A DNA stretch of 64,000 bases from CAIQIA01 sp945861105. Its GTDB lineage: Bacteria > Cyanobacteriota > Cyanobacteriia > PCC-6307 > Cyanobiaceae. The position numbers and the translations under genes were made by a program. Numbering within the stretch: position 1 is the first letter of the stretch; each line of letters begins with the position of its first letter. The notes beneath the pieces are model-generated. The model saw only the letters and a list, made by a program, of their open reading frames with translations, had not been told where the DNA came from and searched no databases. The stretch lies in assembly GCA_947488815.1 (NCBI GenBank), contig CANLCC010000005.1, positions 20,106 to 84,105 of the forward strand, in the 5' to 3' direction. Positions 1 through 8,274 of this stretch are shown piece after piece.

Positions 1-832
1 CCGCAACAAGACCCTGGCTGAAGGGGTCTCCCTGGAGGCCATTGCCCGCCGCACCCCCGGTTTCACCGGTGCCGACCTGGCCAACCTGCTCAACGAAGCG
101 GCCATCCTCACGGCCCGTCGTCGCAAATCGGCCACGACCCTGGCTGAGATCGATGATGCCGTTGATCGAGTGATCGCCGGCATGGAGGGCACTCCTCTGA
201 CGGACGGGCGCAGCAAGCGCCTGATCGCCTACCACGAAGTGGGCCACGCCCTTGTGGGCACCCTCGTGCGGGACCACGACCCCGTCCAGAAGGTGACCCT
301 GATTCCCCGTGGTCAGGCCCAGGGCCTCACCTGGTTCGCCCCTGACGAGGAGCAGATGCTCGTGAGTCGTGCCCAGCTGCGGGCGCGGATCATGGGGGCC
401 CTGGGGGGCAGGGCCGCTGAAGCCATCGTCTTCGGCCATGCCGAAGTGACCACCGGTGCCGCCGGTGACATCCAGCAGGTGGCCGGCCTTGCCCGGCAGA
501 TGGTCACCCGCTTCGGCATGAGCGAACTCGGACCGATCTCCCTCGAAGCCGGCAACCAGGAAGTCTTCCTGGGCAGGGATCTGATGACCCGTAGCGATGT
601 TTCCGAGTCGATCTCCATCCGCATCGACGAGGCTGTGCGTCGGATCGTGGACCGGTGTTATTCCGATACGCTGCGCCTCCTCGAAGATCAGCGCCCCTGC
701 ATGGATCGTCTGGTGGAACTGTTGATCGAGCAGGAGAGCATCGATGGTGAGGCCTTCCGCTCAGTGGTGGCCGAATTCACTGAAGTTCCAGAAAAGGATC
801 GTTTTCGCCCCCTGCTGCCCGCCAACGGCTGA
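1..832 (+). CDS. ftsH: FtsH ATP-dependent zinc metalloprotease (C-terminal part)
   Basis: Membrane-bound AAA protease; in cyanobacteria FtsH complexes degrade damaged photosystem II subunits in the thylakoid. The window opens inside the gene, so the membrane anchor and Walker motifs lie upstream. The visible part holds the end of the AAA lid (GFTGADLANLLNEAA) and then the peptidase M41 domain with its zinc motif HEVGH near position 230. The reading frame is open from base 2 and stops at 832, giving about 276 residues. The family is certain; which of the several cyanobacterial FtsH paralogues this is cannot be decided from the C-terminus alone. Confidence 0.95.
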   Translation, partial: RNKTLAEGVSLEAIARRTPGFTGADLANLLNEAAILTARRRKSATTLAEIDDAVDRVIAGMEGTPLTDGRSKRLIAYHEVGHALVGTLVRDHDPVQKVTLIPRGQAQGLTWFAPDEEQMLVSRAQLRARIMGALGGRAAEAIVFGHAEVTTGAAGDIQQVAGLARQMVTRFGMSELGPISLEAGNQEVFLGRDLMTRSDVSESISIRIDEAVRRIVDRCYSDTLRLLEDQRPCMDRLVELLIEQESIDGEAFRSVVAEFTEVPEKDRFRPLLPANG

Positions 833-876
833 AATTTGACTAACCTGGGTCCGGCACACCATCGTTGGCCCCCTTC

Positions 877-1149
877 ATGCGTGAGCAGGCTTCGTCCTTT
901 GAAGACGCGAAAGAGTGGGAACAGGGCACCCGTTCCCCTCTGGAGGCCCACTCCAGCTACCGGGGCGACGACTGGACCCCTGGTCGTCTGGTGTTTCACC
1001 AGAATCTTGAGCAATTTGCTGAGCGTGTCGGTCTGATCGTTGCCCTCCAGGGCAACGGCAAGATCACCCAGGAAGAAGCGTTCGACGAGATACGCCAGAT
1101 CTGGAAGCAGCTTCAGACAAGCCGGGAGTCACTCCTGGAGAAGGAGTGA
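877..1149 (+). CDS. Conserved cyanobacterial hypothetical protein (DUF7219-like)
   Basis: A 90-residue soluble protein. The segment from GRLVFHQNLEQFAERVG through KITQEEAFDEIRQIWKQL resembles a short family found widely in cyanobacteria that I recall as DUF7219; I know of no function. There is no signal peptide, membrane segment or catalytic motif. I chose ATG 877; a TTG at 865 would add four residues, and neither has a clear Shine-Dalgarno sequence. It lies between ftsH and the convergent clpP. The family link is from memory of its pattern and is moderately sure. Confidence 0.6.
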   Translation: MREQASSFEDAKEWEQGTRSPLEAHSSYRGDDWTPGRLVFHQNLEQFAERVGLIVALQGNGKITQEEAFDEIRQIWKQLQTSRESLLEKE

Positions 1150-1154
1150 TCGGC

Positions 1155-1748
1155 TTATTCGATCGCGTGAATCGGACGTTGGTCAATGACCTTGTCAATC
1201 AATCCGTAGGTCACCGCTTCGTGGGGTGACATGAAGAAGTCCCGGTCGGTGTCGGTCTCAACCCGTTCCAGGGGTTGACCTGAACGCTGGGCGAGTTCTT
1301 CATTCAGGCGTTTCTTGAGAAACAGAATTTCGTCGGCCTGGATGCGGATGTCGCTCGCCTGGCCCCTGGCACCGCCGAGGGGTTGGTGGATCATGATCCG
1401 GGAGTGCTGCAGGCTGCTGCGTTTGCCCGGGGCACCTGCCGCGAGCAGAAAGGCTCCCATGCTGGCGGCAAGACCCACACAGACGGTCTGCACGTCGGGT
1501 TTGACGTGCTGCATGGTGTCAAAGATGCCGAGGCCGTCGTAGACCGATCCCCCGGGGGAGTTGATGTACAGAAAGATGTCCTTGTCGGGGTCTTCGGCTT
1601 CCAGAAAGAGCAGCTGGGCCACGATTCGATTGGCTGACTCCGCAGTCACGGGTTCACCGAGAAAGATGATCCGCTCCCGCAGCAGCCGTGAGTAGATGTC
1701 GAAAGCCCTTTCGCCACGGCCCGATTCCTCGATGACGATGGGGATCAC
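1155..1748 (-). CDS. clpP: ATP-dependent Clp protease proteolytic subunit ClpP
   Basis: Serine peptidase of the Clp chamber, which works with ClpX or ClpC to degrade proteins in the cytosol. The catalytic serine sits in GLAASMGA (about residue 96) and the histidine in RIMIHQP (about 121); the acid is downstream near TDRDFF. The start is probably GTG 1748, giving about 197 residues and the typical N-terminus (V/M)IPIVIEESGRGERAFD; reading back to 1814 would add 22 residues that do not look like ClpP. Cyanobacteria carry several ClpP/ClpR paralogues; this one has the full triad, so it is an active ClpP. It is divergent from thf1. Confidence 0.95.
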   Translation of the reverse strand: MIPIVIEESGRGERAFDIYSRLLRERIIFLGEPVTAESANRIVAQLLFLEAEDPDKDIFLYINSPGGSVYDGLGIFDTMQHVKPDVQTVCVGLAASMGAFLLAAGAPGKRSSLQHSRIMIHQPLGGARGQASDIRIQADEILFLKKRLNEELAQRSGQPLERVETDTDRDFFMSPHEAVTYGLIDKVIDQRPIHAIE

Positions 1749-1827
1749 AGGGTTCGACGTCGCTTCTTGGATCCTACAGACGAATCCAGGGCCCCCGAGC
1801 GCTAAGGTCGGCACCGGTCGAGGAGTG

Positions 1828-2583
1828 ATGGTGGGCGACGTTCAGACGGTGGCGGACAGCAAGCGCCGTTTCTATGCCGGCTACCGGCGGGTGATCCCGG
1901 GGCTGTTCCGTCGGGTGGTCGACGAACTGCTGGTGGAGCTGCATCTGCTGCGCCGCCAGCAGGGGTTCCGGCCCGATGCCCTCTTTGCCACCGGCCTCGG
2001 CCAGGTCTTTGACAACTTCACCCGGGGGTTTGAGCCGGCTGACCAGCGGGAGGTGCTGCTGACGGCCCTGTGCAGCGCCACCGACCTGGATGCCGCTGTC
2101 CTGCGCCAGCAGGCGTCCCGTCTGCGGGAGACGATCGGCCAGGCCAGCGAGCAGCAGCTGAAGGACTGGCTGGAACAGCGTGGTGCCGGTGCCCCTGAAC
2201 CCCTGCAGGCTGTGCTTCAGGACGCGGGTCGCCCTGATTTCCACTACTCGCGACTGCATGCGGTGGGCCTGATGGCCATGCTGCAGGACCTCACCGGCGG
2301 CGACGACCAGGACCCTGAGGCCCTGCGGTCCCGGGCCCGGGAGGTGGGCCTGCAGCTGGGACTGCAACAGGACAAGCTCGACAAGGACATGGGCCTGTAC
2401 GTGAGCAACCTGGAGAAGATGGCCCAGGCCGTCGAACTCATGGAAGAGACCGTGGCGGCTGAACGTCGCAAACGTGAACGGCGCCTGGCCGGCACCTCCG
2501 ATTCAGGGTCCGATTCAGAGTCCGACGCCGATGCGACGGTTCAGGGGGAGCCCCCCGCCGGGGTGAGCCAGCCCCTGAACTGA
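1828..2583 (+). CDS. thf1: Photosystem II biogenesis protein Psb29 / thylakoid formation protein THF1
   Basis: A 251-residue protein of the Psb29/THF1 family, which supports thylakoid formation and PSII assembly and has been linked to FtsH stability in cyanobacteria and plants. Recognised by VADSKRRFYAGYRRVIPG near the start and DELLVELHLL...FDNFTRGF. The last 70 residues are charged and end in an acidic serine/aspartate-rich tail. ATG 1828 follows an AGGAG at 1821-1825; GTG 1831 is an equally good alternative for spacing. Its proximity to ftsH fits the known functional link. The 3' end overlaps the convergent gene at 2541-3845 by 43 bases. Confidence 0.92.
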   Translation: MVGDVQTVADSKRRFYAGYRRVIPGLFRRVVDELLVELHLLRRQQGFRPDALFATGLGQVFDNFTRGFEPADQREVLLTALCSATDLDAAVLRQQASRLRETIGQASEQQLKDWLEQRGAGAPEPLQAVLQDAGRPDFHYSRLHAVGLMAMLQDLTGGDDQDPEALRSRAREVGLQLGLQQDKLDKDMGLYVSNLEKMAQAVELMEETVAAERRKRERRLAGTSDSGSDSESDADATVQGEPPAGVSQPLN

Positions 2584-3845
2584 GCAGCCGCCGCACCGGC
2601 GGCCTCCGGTCTCCAGGACGCCTGGAGCAGGGGGGATTGCCGCACGCTGGTCGGCAGCCCATCGGGCAACAGTTGCAACGCGTCCAGGGCAAGGGGGGAG
2701 GCGACCAGTTCCATGCCAGTCGCCAGCGCCACGGGGCCGGCCGCCAGTGGGCTCGGATCGGGGGCACCCCCCACGCTGAACACCACCCCCCGCTCTTCCT
2801 GCAGCCAGCCGCCCCTCACCTGGCCTGTGGCATCCACCACCCGGCTGCGGTTCCCCTCCTGGAGCACCTGCAGGTCTTCGGGCAGGTCCCGGGCCAGGGC
2901 CGTCAGCAGCGGCGCCAGGCTGCGGGCCGGTGATGGGGCCCCGGTGGCCCTCGGCAGTGCCACCAGGAGCGTCACCCGGTAGGGGGCGTCGGCGCCGTTG
3001 GCGATCACGCTGAGGCGGAAGGGGGAGCCGAGCAGCTGGTTCTGCATCGCCGTCGACAGGCCGTAGTGCTGCCGCAATTCGCTGAGCAGAGGGCCTGGCC
3101 GCAACAGGCTGCCCAGCAGGGGGGCGAGGCTCGTGCCCTCCAGCGCCAGGGGCGTGGCGCGGGCCGCGGGCCACGCCGGGGTGGGGCTGGCCGGGGCTGC
3201 GGCTCCCAGCAGCGGTGGCTGGCTGGTCACCCGCCCTGACCAGCTCAGACGGGCGCTGCGCTGGCCGTCGCTGCCCAGCCTCAGACAACCCTCCTGCCAC
3301 GGCTGCAGCAGAGAGACGAGGGGGCCCGCGAGGCTGGCCAGGGCATCGCTCGACCAGAACAGCGCCGGTGCCGGGCCATCCACCAGGGGGCAGCGGTTGC
3401 GGTGGCCTGCCGCCAGCGGGCGCCGCAGGTCAGCCTGCAGGGCCTGCAGCGACAGCGCATCGGCGGCCACGATGGTGTAAGCCCCCCACCGGAAGCTCTG
3501 GCGGACGGGGGTGCGGCTGGGCACGTCCCGCAGGATCAGGAACGGGGGTGTGCCTCCGTGGCTGCTCCAGGCCTGGGCCCAGGGGGATGGTGACTGCCGC
3601 TGCAGCCGTTCCGCCAGGGCCACAGGCAGCCGCTCCCGCCAGATCCGTGGCAGGGGCCCCTGGGGGCCTGGCGCGGGGAAGGTCTGCAGCAGCGCCAGCG
3701 ACGGCAGCATCGGCTGCAGGCTGCCGGCCGGTTCGGCTGGCGTGGTCCTGACGAGCCAGGCGCCAACCACGAAAGGCAGTGCCGCAAACAGCACCGCAAA
3801 CGGGCGACGTGACCACCCGGTGAGGCGATGGACCGCCGCAGTCAT
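2541..3845 (-). CDS. Hypothetical single-pass membrane protein (about 434 aa)
   Basis: I do not recognise a named family. Residues about 14-33 form one hydrophobic N-terminal segment (AVLFAALPFVVGAWLV) that reads as an uncleaved anchor or signal. The rest is a soluble, Ala/Leu/Pro-rich region expected outside the cytosol, with repeated patterns of beta-strand character. Its position after petN and a small membrane protein on the same strand (gap 10 bases) suggests one transcript. It resembles in layout, but not clearly in sequence, the DUF3352 proteins of cyanobacteria. Start taken as ATG 3845; an upstream ATG at 3899 would overlap the neighbouring small gene. Confidence 0.6.
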   Translation of the reverse strand: MTAAVHRLTGWSRRPFAVLFAALPFVVGAWLVRTTPAEPAGSLQPMLPSLALLQTFPAPGPQGPLPRIWRERLPVALAERLQRQSPSPWAQAWSSHGGTPPFLILRDVPSRTPVRQSFRWGAYTIVAADALSLQALQADLRRPLAAGHRNRCPLVDGPAPALFWSSDALASLAGPLVSLLQPWQEGCLRLGSDGQRSARLSWSGRVTSQPPLLGAAAPASPTPAWPAARATPLALEGTSLAPLLGSLLRPGPLLSELRQHYGLSTAMQNQLLGSPFRLSVIANGADAPYRVTLLVALPRATGAPSPARSLAPLLTALARDLPEDLQVLQEGNRSRVVDATGQVRGGWLQEERGVVFSVGGAPDPSPLAAGPVALATGMELVASPLALDALQLLPDGLPTSVRQSPLLQASWRPEAAGAAAAQFRGWLTPAGGSP

Positions 3846-3855
3846 GGAGAGCAGG

Positions 3856-3987
3856 TCAGGAACGGTGGCGCCGGCGCCGGTCGCGCCAGTCGACGGCACT
3901 GAGGTAGATCATGCCGCCGCTGACGCCCACCAGCAGCAGGGCCGCCACAGCGGCCAGCACGGCATTGAGGCTGAACTCGCCCGGCAT
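3856..3987 (-). CDS. Small single-span membrane protein (43 aa)
   Basis: An open frame of 43 residues between petN and the 2541-3845 gene. Residues about 8-31 are strongly hydrophobic (NAVLAAVAALLLVGVSGGMI) and are followed by a very basic tail (WRDRRRRHR), giving a positive-inside single helix like those of small photosynthetic subunits. It starts 9 bases after the petN stop and ends 10 bases before the next start, so the three genes probably share a transcript. The composition and tight fit argue that it is translated. No family name is known to me; a role at the cytochrome b6f complex would be a guess. Confidence 0.6.
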   Translation of the reverse strand: MPGEFSLNAVLAAVAALLLVGVSGGMIYLSAVDWRDRRRRHRS

Positions 3988-3996
3988 GGCCGCGGC

Positions 3997-4098
3997 TCAG
4001 AAGTTGATGGAGCCGTCGCCGTTGCGTCCCCACACCACCATGGCGATCGAGAAGGTGAAGGTCGCCGCGAGGGCGGCCCAGCCGAGGGTGATCAGCAC
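3997..4098 (-). CDS. petN: Cytochrome b6f complex subunit VIII, PetN
   Basis: A 33-residue, single-helix subunit of the thylakoid cytochrome b6f complex, needed for its assembly. The C-terminus SFSIAMVVWGRNGDG-type signature of PetN is present as TFSIAMVVWGRNGDGSINF. The start is GTG 4098, giving VLITLGWAALAATF, which matches the family's usual length of 29-33 residues. Divergent from clpS, with about 58 bases between the two start codons for both promoters. Confidence 0.95.
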   Translation of the reverse strand: MLITLGWAALAATFTFSIAMVVWGRNGDGSINF

Positions 4099-4156
4099 GG
4101 CGGTTGAATGAATGGATCGCCCGACTGTACCGAAGGACCGCCAGCGACGGACCACA

Positions 4157-4477
4157 ATGGAGGCGAACAGCGGAGTGCCGGTGACCAGCAGCTCTCCCCA
4201 GGCCAGCCCCTCAGGGGCCACCGTGCTCGATCGGGCGCCCTACCCCAACTACCGGGTCGTGGTCCTCAATGACGATGTCAACACGTTTCAGCATGTCGTC
4301 GACTGTCTGGTGAAGTACATCCCGGCGATGACGCCAGACCGGGCCTGGTCCCTGGCCCAGCGCATCGATGGCGAGGGCAGCGCCGTGGTGTGGGTGGGCC
4401 CCCAGGAGCAGGCCGAGCTGTATCACATGCAGCTGGGGGCGGAAGGGTTGACCATGGCGCCCCTGCAACGGGACTGA
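4157..4477 (+). CDS. clpS: ATP-dependent Clp protease adaptor ClpS
   Basis: N-end-rule adaptor that delivers substrates to ClpC/ClpA. The ClpS core is visible as YRVVVLNDDVNTFQHVVDCL followed by AWSLAQRIDGEGSAVVWVG and AELYHMQL; the aspartates and the hydrophobic pocket residues that bind the substrate N-terminus are in this stretch. Start ATG 4157 gives 106 residues; ATG 4112 would add 15 residues and reach into the petN promoter region. It is followed after 8 bases by the DUF2103 gene. Cyanobacteria often have two ClpS forms; which one this is was not resolved. Confidence 0.92.
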   Translation: MEANSGVPVTSSSPQASPSGATVLDRAPYPNYRVVVLNDDVNTFQHVVDCLVKYIPAMTPDRAWSLAQRIDGEGSAVVWVGPQEQAELYHMQLGAEGLTMAPLQRD

Positions 4478-4485
4478 TCCCGCCG

Positions 4486-4758
4486 ATGGGCCGCCTGGTC
4501 GTCACCCACAGCACGTATCTGGAGGGGCTCATCCCTCTGCTCAGGCGGCTGGCGGCAGATCCCGCCATCGACACCGTTACGCCGGCGGTGATCGGTCGGG
4601 TGCGCGGCCGCAGCGAGGGGCTGCGGCTGCGGATTTCGGCGCCGATCCGGGGTGGCCACAAGCTGGTGGCCCGCCGGGGGGGCAGTGTTCAGGAGGTGTT
4701 CGTGGTCACGGAGCTCAGCCGTGAGGCACTCCAGGCCCGCCTCGACGGTCTCGCCTGA
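4486..4758 (+). CDS. DUF2103 family protein (predicted metal-binding)
   Basis: A 90-residue basic protein starting MGRLVVTHSTYLEGLIPLL, with a middle block VTPAVIGRVRGRSEGLRLRIS and an end block GHKLVARRGGSVQEVFVVT. This pattern fits the DUF2103 family of cyanobacteria and archaea, which database curators describe as predicted metal-binding; I see no cysteine cluster here, only scattered histidines, so metal binding is not shown by this sequence. It follows clpS by 8 bases and is probably co-transcribed. Confidence 0.6.
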   Translation: MGRLVVTHSTYLEGLIPLLRRLAADPAIDTVTPAVIGRVRGRSEGLRLRISAPIRGGHKLVARRGGSVQEVFVVTELSREALQARLDGLA

Positions 4759-4779
4759 GGATCCCGTCGGTCGCCTGCG

Positions 4780-4950
4780 TCGATGGGACCAGGGAAAGGG
4801 AAATGGAAAGGGGTGGACCGCTGTGCCGTGCGCCCCGCAGTCTTCGACCTGGTGGAACCAGAAGGGAGGGAAAAGCGGGGTTTCGTTTCCGGCTTCAGGG
4901 CCGGCCTACGTCACCGTCGCGACACCCCTCCCATGTCGAAAAGGGAGTCA
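4780..4950 (-). ncRNA. ssrS: Candidate structured RNA, possibly 6S (6Sa) RNA
   Basis: The 255-base space between DUF2103 and the purK 3' end has no convincing gene but folds into one long interrupted hairpin. Pairs seen: ATGG 4803-4806 with CCAT 4931-4934; AGGGGTG 4809-4815 with CACCCCT 4923-4929; GTGCCGTGCGCC 4823-4834 with GGCCTACGTCAC 4903-4914 (one or two mismatches and a wobble); and an inner CCCCGC/GCGGGG option. A long stem with a central bubble and about 180 bases is the shape of 6S RNA, and I recall cyanobacterial 6Sa lying beside purK. Direction is uncertain because the fold is the same on both strands; minus is chosen for a weak TTCTGAT-like -10 region. Low to moderate confidence. 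Confidence 0.4.
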
Positions 4951-5013
4951 GATCAGAACACTGGGCAGGGCAGACACCAACACGGCAGTCCGAGGCCGAG
5001 TGTAGGGCCGAAG

Positions 5014-6159
5014 TCAGGGCAGGGGCCAGATGGCCCGGACCTCGGCCAGCCGCTCCATGGCCTCCCGTCGCCGCAGGATCGGGTCCTGGGCCCCGAGCAG
5101 CAGGGTGACGTGCCCCAGCTTGCGCCCCGGTCGCGAACCCCGTTTGCCATACCAGTGCAGGTGGGCATCGGGCAGCCGGGCCAACCGTGCCCGTTCACTG
5201 TCGTGGCCCTGGTCGGCGCTGTCGATCCCCACCAGGTTGACCATGAGGGCACCGGGCACCAGCAGCGTCGTGGGGCCGGCGGGGCGGCCCGCCAGCAGCA
5301 GCAGCTGCTGCTGGAACTGGCTGGTGCGGCAGGCCTCGATGCTGTAGTGCGCTGAATTGTGGGTGCGTGGGGCCACTTCGTTGACCTGCAGTCCCCGGGG
5401 GGAGAGGAAGAACTCGATCGCCAGCACCCCCACGTAATCGAGGGCCGTCACCAGGGAGGCCGCCACCGCCTGGGCCCGGGCCCTCACCGCCTGGGGCACA
5501 TGGGCCGGTGCCAGCACCCAGTCGCAGATCTGCCGGTGCTGGTGGGTCTCGACCAGAGGGAAAAGGGTGACCGTGCCGTGGGCATCACGGGCCACGGTGA
5601 GGGCCAGTTCCCGCTCGAAGGGAACCAGCTCCTCCAGGATCCAGTCGCGGGGATCGACCCGCATCAGCAGCGCCTCGAGGGAGGCCCGATGCTGCAGTCG
5701 CTCGGTGCCGCGGCCGTCGTAGCCGCCGCAGGTGGCCTTGGCCATGAGCGGCAGTTCCAGGGGGCCGGGGTCGCCGCCGTCACCCACCACCTCGGCCAGG
5801 TCCCGCCAGCGGGGACAGGGAAGCTGCAGCTCCTCCAGCAGTTGCCGTTGCCGACGTTTGTCCACCAACCGGGTCATCACGGCGGCGCCGGGCTGGAAGT
5901 GGACGCCCTGCTCCTCGAGCCGCCGCAGGCTGGCCAGATCGACCCATTCGTTCTCGAAGGCGATGCGATCGCAGCGCGCCGCCAGTCGGCCGAGGGCCTC
6001 GGGATCAGCGGGGGAGCCGATCACTGCACCACCGGCGGCGGCGACGGCGGGATCACCGGGGTCGGCGGCCAGCAGCTCCAGGCTCAGCCCGAGGCCGTGG
6101 GAAGCCTCCACCAGCATGGCCGCCAGCTGACCGCTCCCGACGATCCCGAGCCGCTCCAA
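5014..6159 (-). CDS. purK: N5-carboxyaminoimidazole ribonucleotide synthase PurK
   Basis: ATP-grasp enzyme of purine synthesis that joins bicarbonate to AIR using ATP. The 381-residue protein begins with the Rossmann-like GIVGSGQLAAMLVEA, has the ATP-grasp block LMAKATCGGYDGRGT near residue 140, VPFERELALTVARD in the middle, and the metal-binding VNEVAPRTHNSAHYSIEAC near residue 270. Full length for the family. It is on the minus strand with its 3' end toward the candidate 6S RNA and 13 bases downstream of the sugar permease gene. Confidence 0.95.
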   Translation of the reverse strand: MERLGIVGSGQLAAMLVEASHGLGLSLELLAADPGDPAVAAAGGAVIGSPADPEALGRLAARCDRIAFENEWVDLASLRRLEEQGVHFQPGAAVMTRLVDKRRQRQLLEELQLPCPRWRDLAEVVGDGGDPGPLELPLMAKATCGGYDGRGTERLQHRASLEALLMRVDPRDWILEELVPFERELALTVARDAHGTVTLFPLVETHQHRQICDWVLAPAHVPQAVRARAQAVAASLVTALDYVGVLAIEFFLSPRGLQVNEVAPRTHNSAHYSIEACRTSQFQQQLLLLAGRPAGPTTLLVPGALMVNLVGIDSADQGHDSERARLARLPDAHLHWYGKRGSRPGRKLGHVTLLLGAQDPILRRREAMERLAEVRAIWPLP

Positions 6160-6172
6160 ACCTGCGTTGCCG

Positions 6173-7111
6173 CTACGACGTCAATCGTGACAGCTGCCCG
6201 GTCCCGCGCAGCAGCTGCTGCACCACCCCGAGTCCCAGCACCAGCAGAAACAGGGCGAGGCCGGCGGTGCAGGCGTAGCTGATCTCCAGTTCCTGAAAGG
6301 CCAGGTCGTACACGTAGTACACCACCGTTCGGGTGGCATCGGCGGGTCCCCCCTGGGTCATCAGGAACACCTCTTCGAAAGTCTTGGTGGCGGCGATCGC
6401 CGACATCACCGCCACCAGCACCACGTAGGGCATCAGCAGCGGCAGGGTGATGTCGACGTGGCGACGCCAGCCGCGGCTGCCGTCGAGCTCGGCCGCTTCG
6501 TAGAGATCCCCGGGGATGCCCTGCAGGCCCCCCAGGAAGATCACCATGTAGTAACCGAGCCCTTTCCAGAGGGTCACCAGCATCACGGCCGGCAGGGCCA
6601 GGCGCGGATCGGTGAGGAAGCCGAGGGGGGGCAGGGTGCCGCCGCTGAGGCTGGCCAGCCAGCCATTGATCAGTCCGTTCTCGGCGTACAGCCAGCGGAA
6701 GGCGATGGCGGCCACCACGATCGACACCAGCACCGGCGTGTAGAGAGCTCCACGGATCCAGTGGATTCCAGGGAGGGCCCGGTTCACCAGCAGGGCCAGC
6801 AGCAGCGACCCCAGCACGATCGGTGGCACCACGCCACAGAGGTAGAGCGCGGTGGTGATCAGCACCCGCCGGAACAGGGGGTCCTCAAGCAGTCGCCGGA
6901 CGTTGGCCAGGCCGATGAACACGGGCGGTTCCGACAGATCCAGGCCGGTGCGGGTGACGCTCAGTCCGAGGGCCATCAGGGCCGGGGCCAGCACCGTGAG
7001 CAGCAGGATCAGCAGGGCCGGCGCCAGGAACAGCCAGGGCAGCAGGCGGGATCGCAACACGGGGGACTCGGCGGGATCGCCAGCATTGTGCGTGAGCTGG
7101 GGCCTCGCCAT
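6173..7111 (-). CDS. Carbohydrate ABC transporter permease, MalF type
   Basis: Inner-membrane subunit of a CUT1-type sugar importer. The protein has an N-terminal helix (WLFLAPALLILLLTVLAPAL), about six membrane spans, and the EAA loop that docks on the ATPase (YEAAELDGSRGWRRHVDITL). Start ATG 7111 gives 312 residues; an ATG further up would run into aroB. No partner binding protein or ATPase is next to it; the matching MalG-type permease is 44 kb away at 50900-51742. By analogy with cyanobacterial GgtC/GgtD this pair could import glucosylglycerol, trehalose or sucrose, but nothing here fixes the substrate. Confidence 0.88.
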   Translation of the reverse strand: MARPQLTHNAGDPAESPVLRSRLLPWLFLAPALLILLLTVLAPALMALGLSVTRTGLDLSEPPVFIGLANVRRLLEDPLFRRVLITTALYLCGVVPPIVLGSLLLALLVNRALPGIHWIRGALYTPVLVSIVVAAIAFRWLYAENGLINGWLASLSGGTLPPLGFLTDPRLALPAVMLVTLWKGLGYYMVIFLGGLQGIPGDLYEAAELDGSRGWRRHVDITLPLLMPYVVLVAVMSAIAATKTFEEVFLMTQGGPADATRTVVYYVYDLAFQELEISYACTAGLALFLLVLGLGVVQQLLRGTGQLSRLTS

Positions 7112-7146
7112 ACATTCGGTGGGTCTGCCCACCGTCGACCCCCGTT

Positions 7147-8274
7147 GTGATCGAGACCTCACCTGCCCTCACCACCGTGCCGGTGGAGCTGGGGGCCAAG
7201 GCCTACCCGGTGCGCATCGGCCCCGGTGCCCTGGACCAGCTGGGGGAGGAGATTCTGGCCCGTGGGTTCGCCCGCGGCGTGCGGGTGTTGGTGGTCAGCA
7301 ATCCGGATGTCGACGGTCCCTATGGCGATCGGGTGCTGCGCTCCCTCGAGCGGGCCGGGTTTCGCAGTGAGCGCCTCGTGCTCGAGGCCGGTGAGGACCA
7401 GAAGACCCTGGCCACGGTCAGCCGCATCCATCAGGCGGCCTACGACCATCAGCTCGAACGCGGTTCGCTGATCGTCGCCCTTGGCGGCGGTGTGGTGGGG
7501 GACATGGCGGGTTTCGCGGCGGCCACCTGGTTGCGCGGCATCGCCGTGGTGCAGGTGCCCACGACCCTGCTGGCCATGGTCGATGCCGCCATCGGCGGCA
7601 AGACGGGGGTCAACCACCCCGGCGGCAAGAACCTGATCGGCGCCTTCCACCAGCCGTCGCTGGTGCTGGTGGATCCCTCCACCCTGACCACCCTGCCGCC
7701 GCGGGAGCTGCAGGCCGGCATGGCGGAGGTGATCAAGTACGGAGTCATCGCCGATGCGGTGCTGTTCGACGCCCTGGAACGGCAGGAGTCGCTGGCCAGC
7801 CTCGAAGCCGTCGGGCCGGCCCTGCTGGCCCAGATCCTGCGCCGCTCGGCCACTGCCAAGGCCCGGGTGGTGGCCGCCGACGAGCGGGAGGGCAGCCTGC
7901 GGGCGATTCTCAACTACGGCCATACCCTCGGCCATGTGGTCGAGACCCTCACGGGCTATCGCCGATTTCTCCACGGCGAAGCGGTGGCGATCGGGATGGT
8001 GGCGGCCGGCCTCCTCAGCCGTGAGCTTGGCCTGTGGAGCGCCGCCGAGGAGGAGCGCCAGCGGCAGCTGATCGCCCGGGCGGGCCTGCCCCTGGCGGCC
8101 CCGCCCCTGGAGCCGGACGCGGTGCGGGAGTGCCTGCTGCGCGACAAGAAAGTGCGCGACGGCCGTGTCCGTTTCGTGCTGCCGACCCAGATCGGCGCCG
8201 TCGAGCTGCGGGATGACGTTCCCCTCGCCATGGCCCAGGCGGCGCTCATGCAGACCATCCCGGCCAGATCCTGA
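7147..8274 (+). CDS. aroB: 3-dehydroquinate synthase
   Basis: Second enzyme of the shikimate pathway; converts DAHP to 3-dehydroquinate with NAD and a divalent metal. The 375-residue protein shows the NAD-binding GGGVVGDMAGFAAATW, the substrate block VPTTLLAMVDAAIGGKTGVN, the metal-binding E/H residues in MAEVIKYG and NYGHTLGHVVE, and HGEAVAIGM. The start is GTG 7147. It is divergent from the MalF-type permease and its 3' end overlaps the convergent methyltransferase by 29 bases. Confidence 0.96.
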   Translation: MIETSPALTTVPVELGAKAYPVRIGPGALDQLGEEILARGFARGVRVLVVSNPDVDGPYGDRVLRSLERAGFRSERLVLEAGEDQKTLATVSRIHQAAYDHQLERGSLIVALGGGVVGDMAGFAAATWLRGIAVVQVPTTLLAMVDAAIGGKTGVNHPGGKNLIGAFHQPSLVLVDPSTLTTLPPRELQAGMAEVIKYGVIADAVLFDALERQESLASLEAVGPALLAQILRRSATAKARVVAADEREGSLRAILNYGHTLGHVVETLTGYRRFLHGEAVAIGMVAAGLLSRELGLWSAAEEERQRQLIARAGLPLAAPPLEPDAVRECLLRDKKVRDGRVRFVLPTQIGAVELRDDVPLAMAQAALMQTIPARS

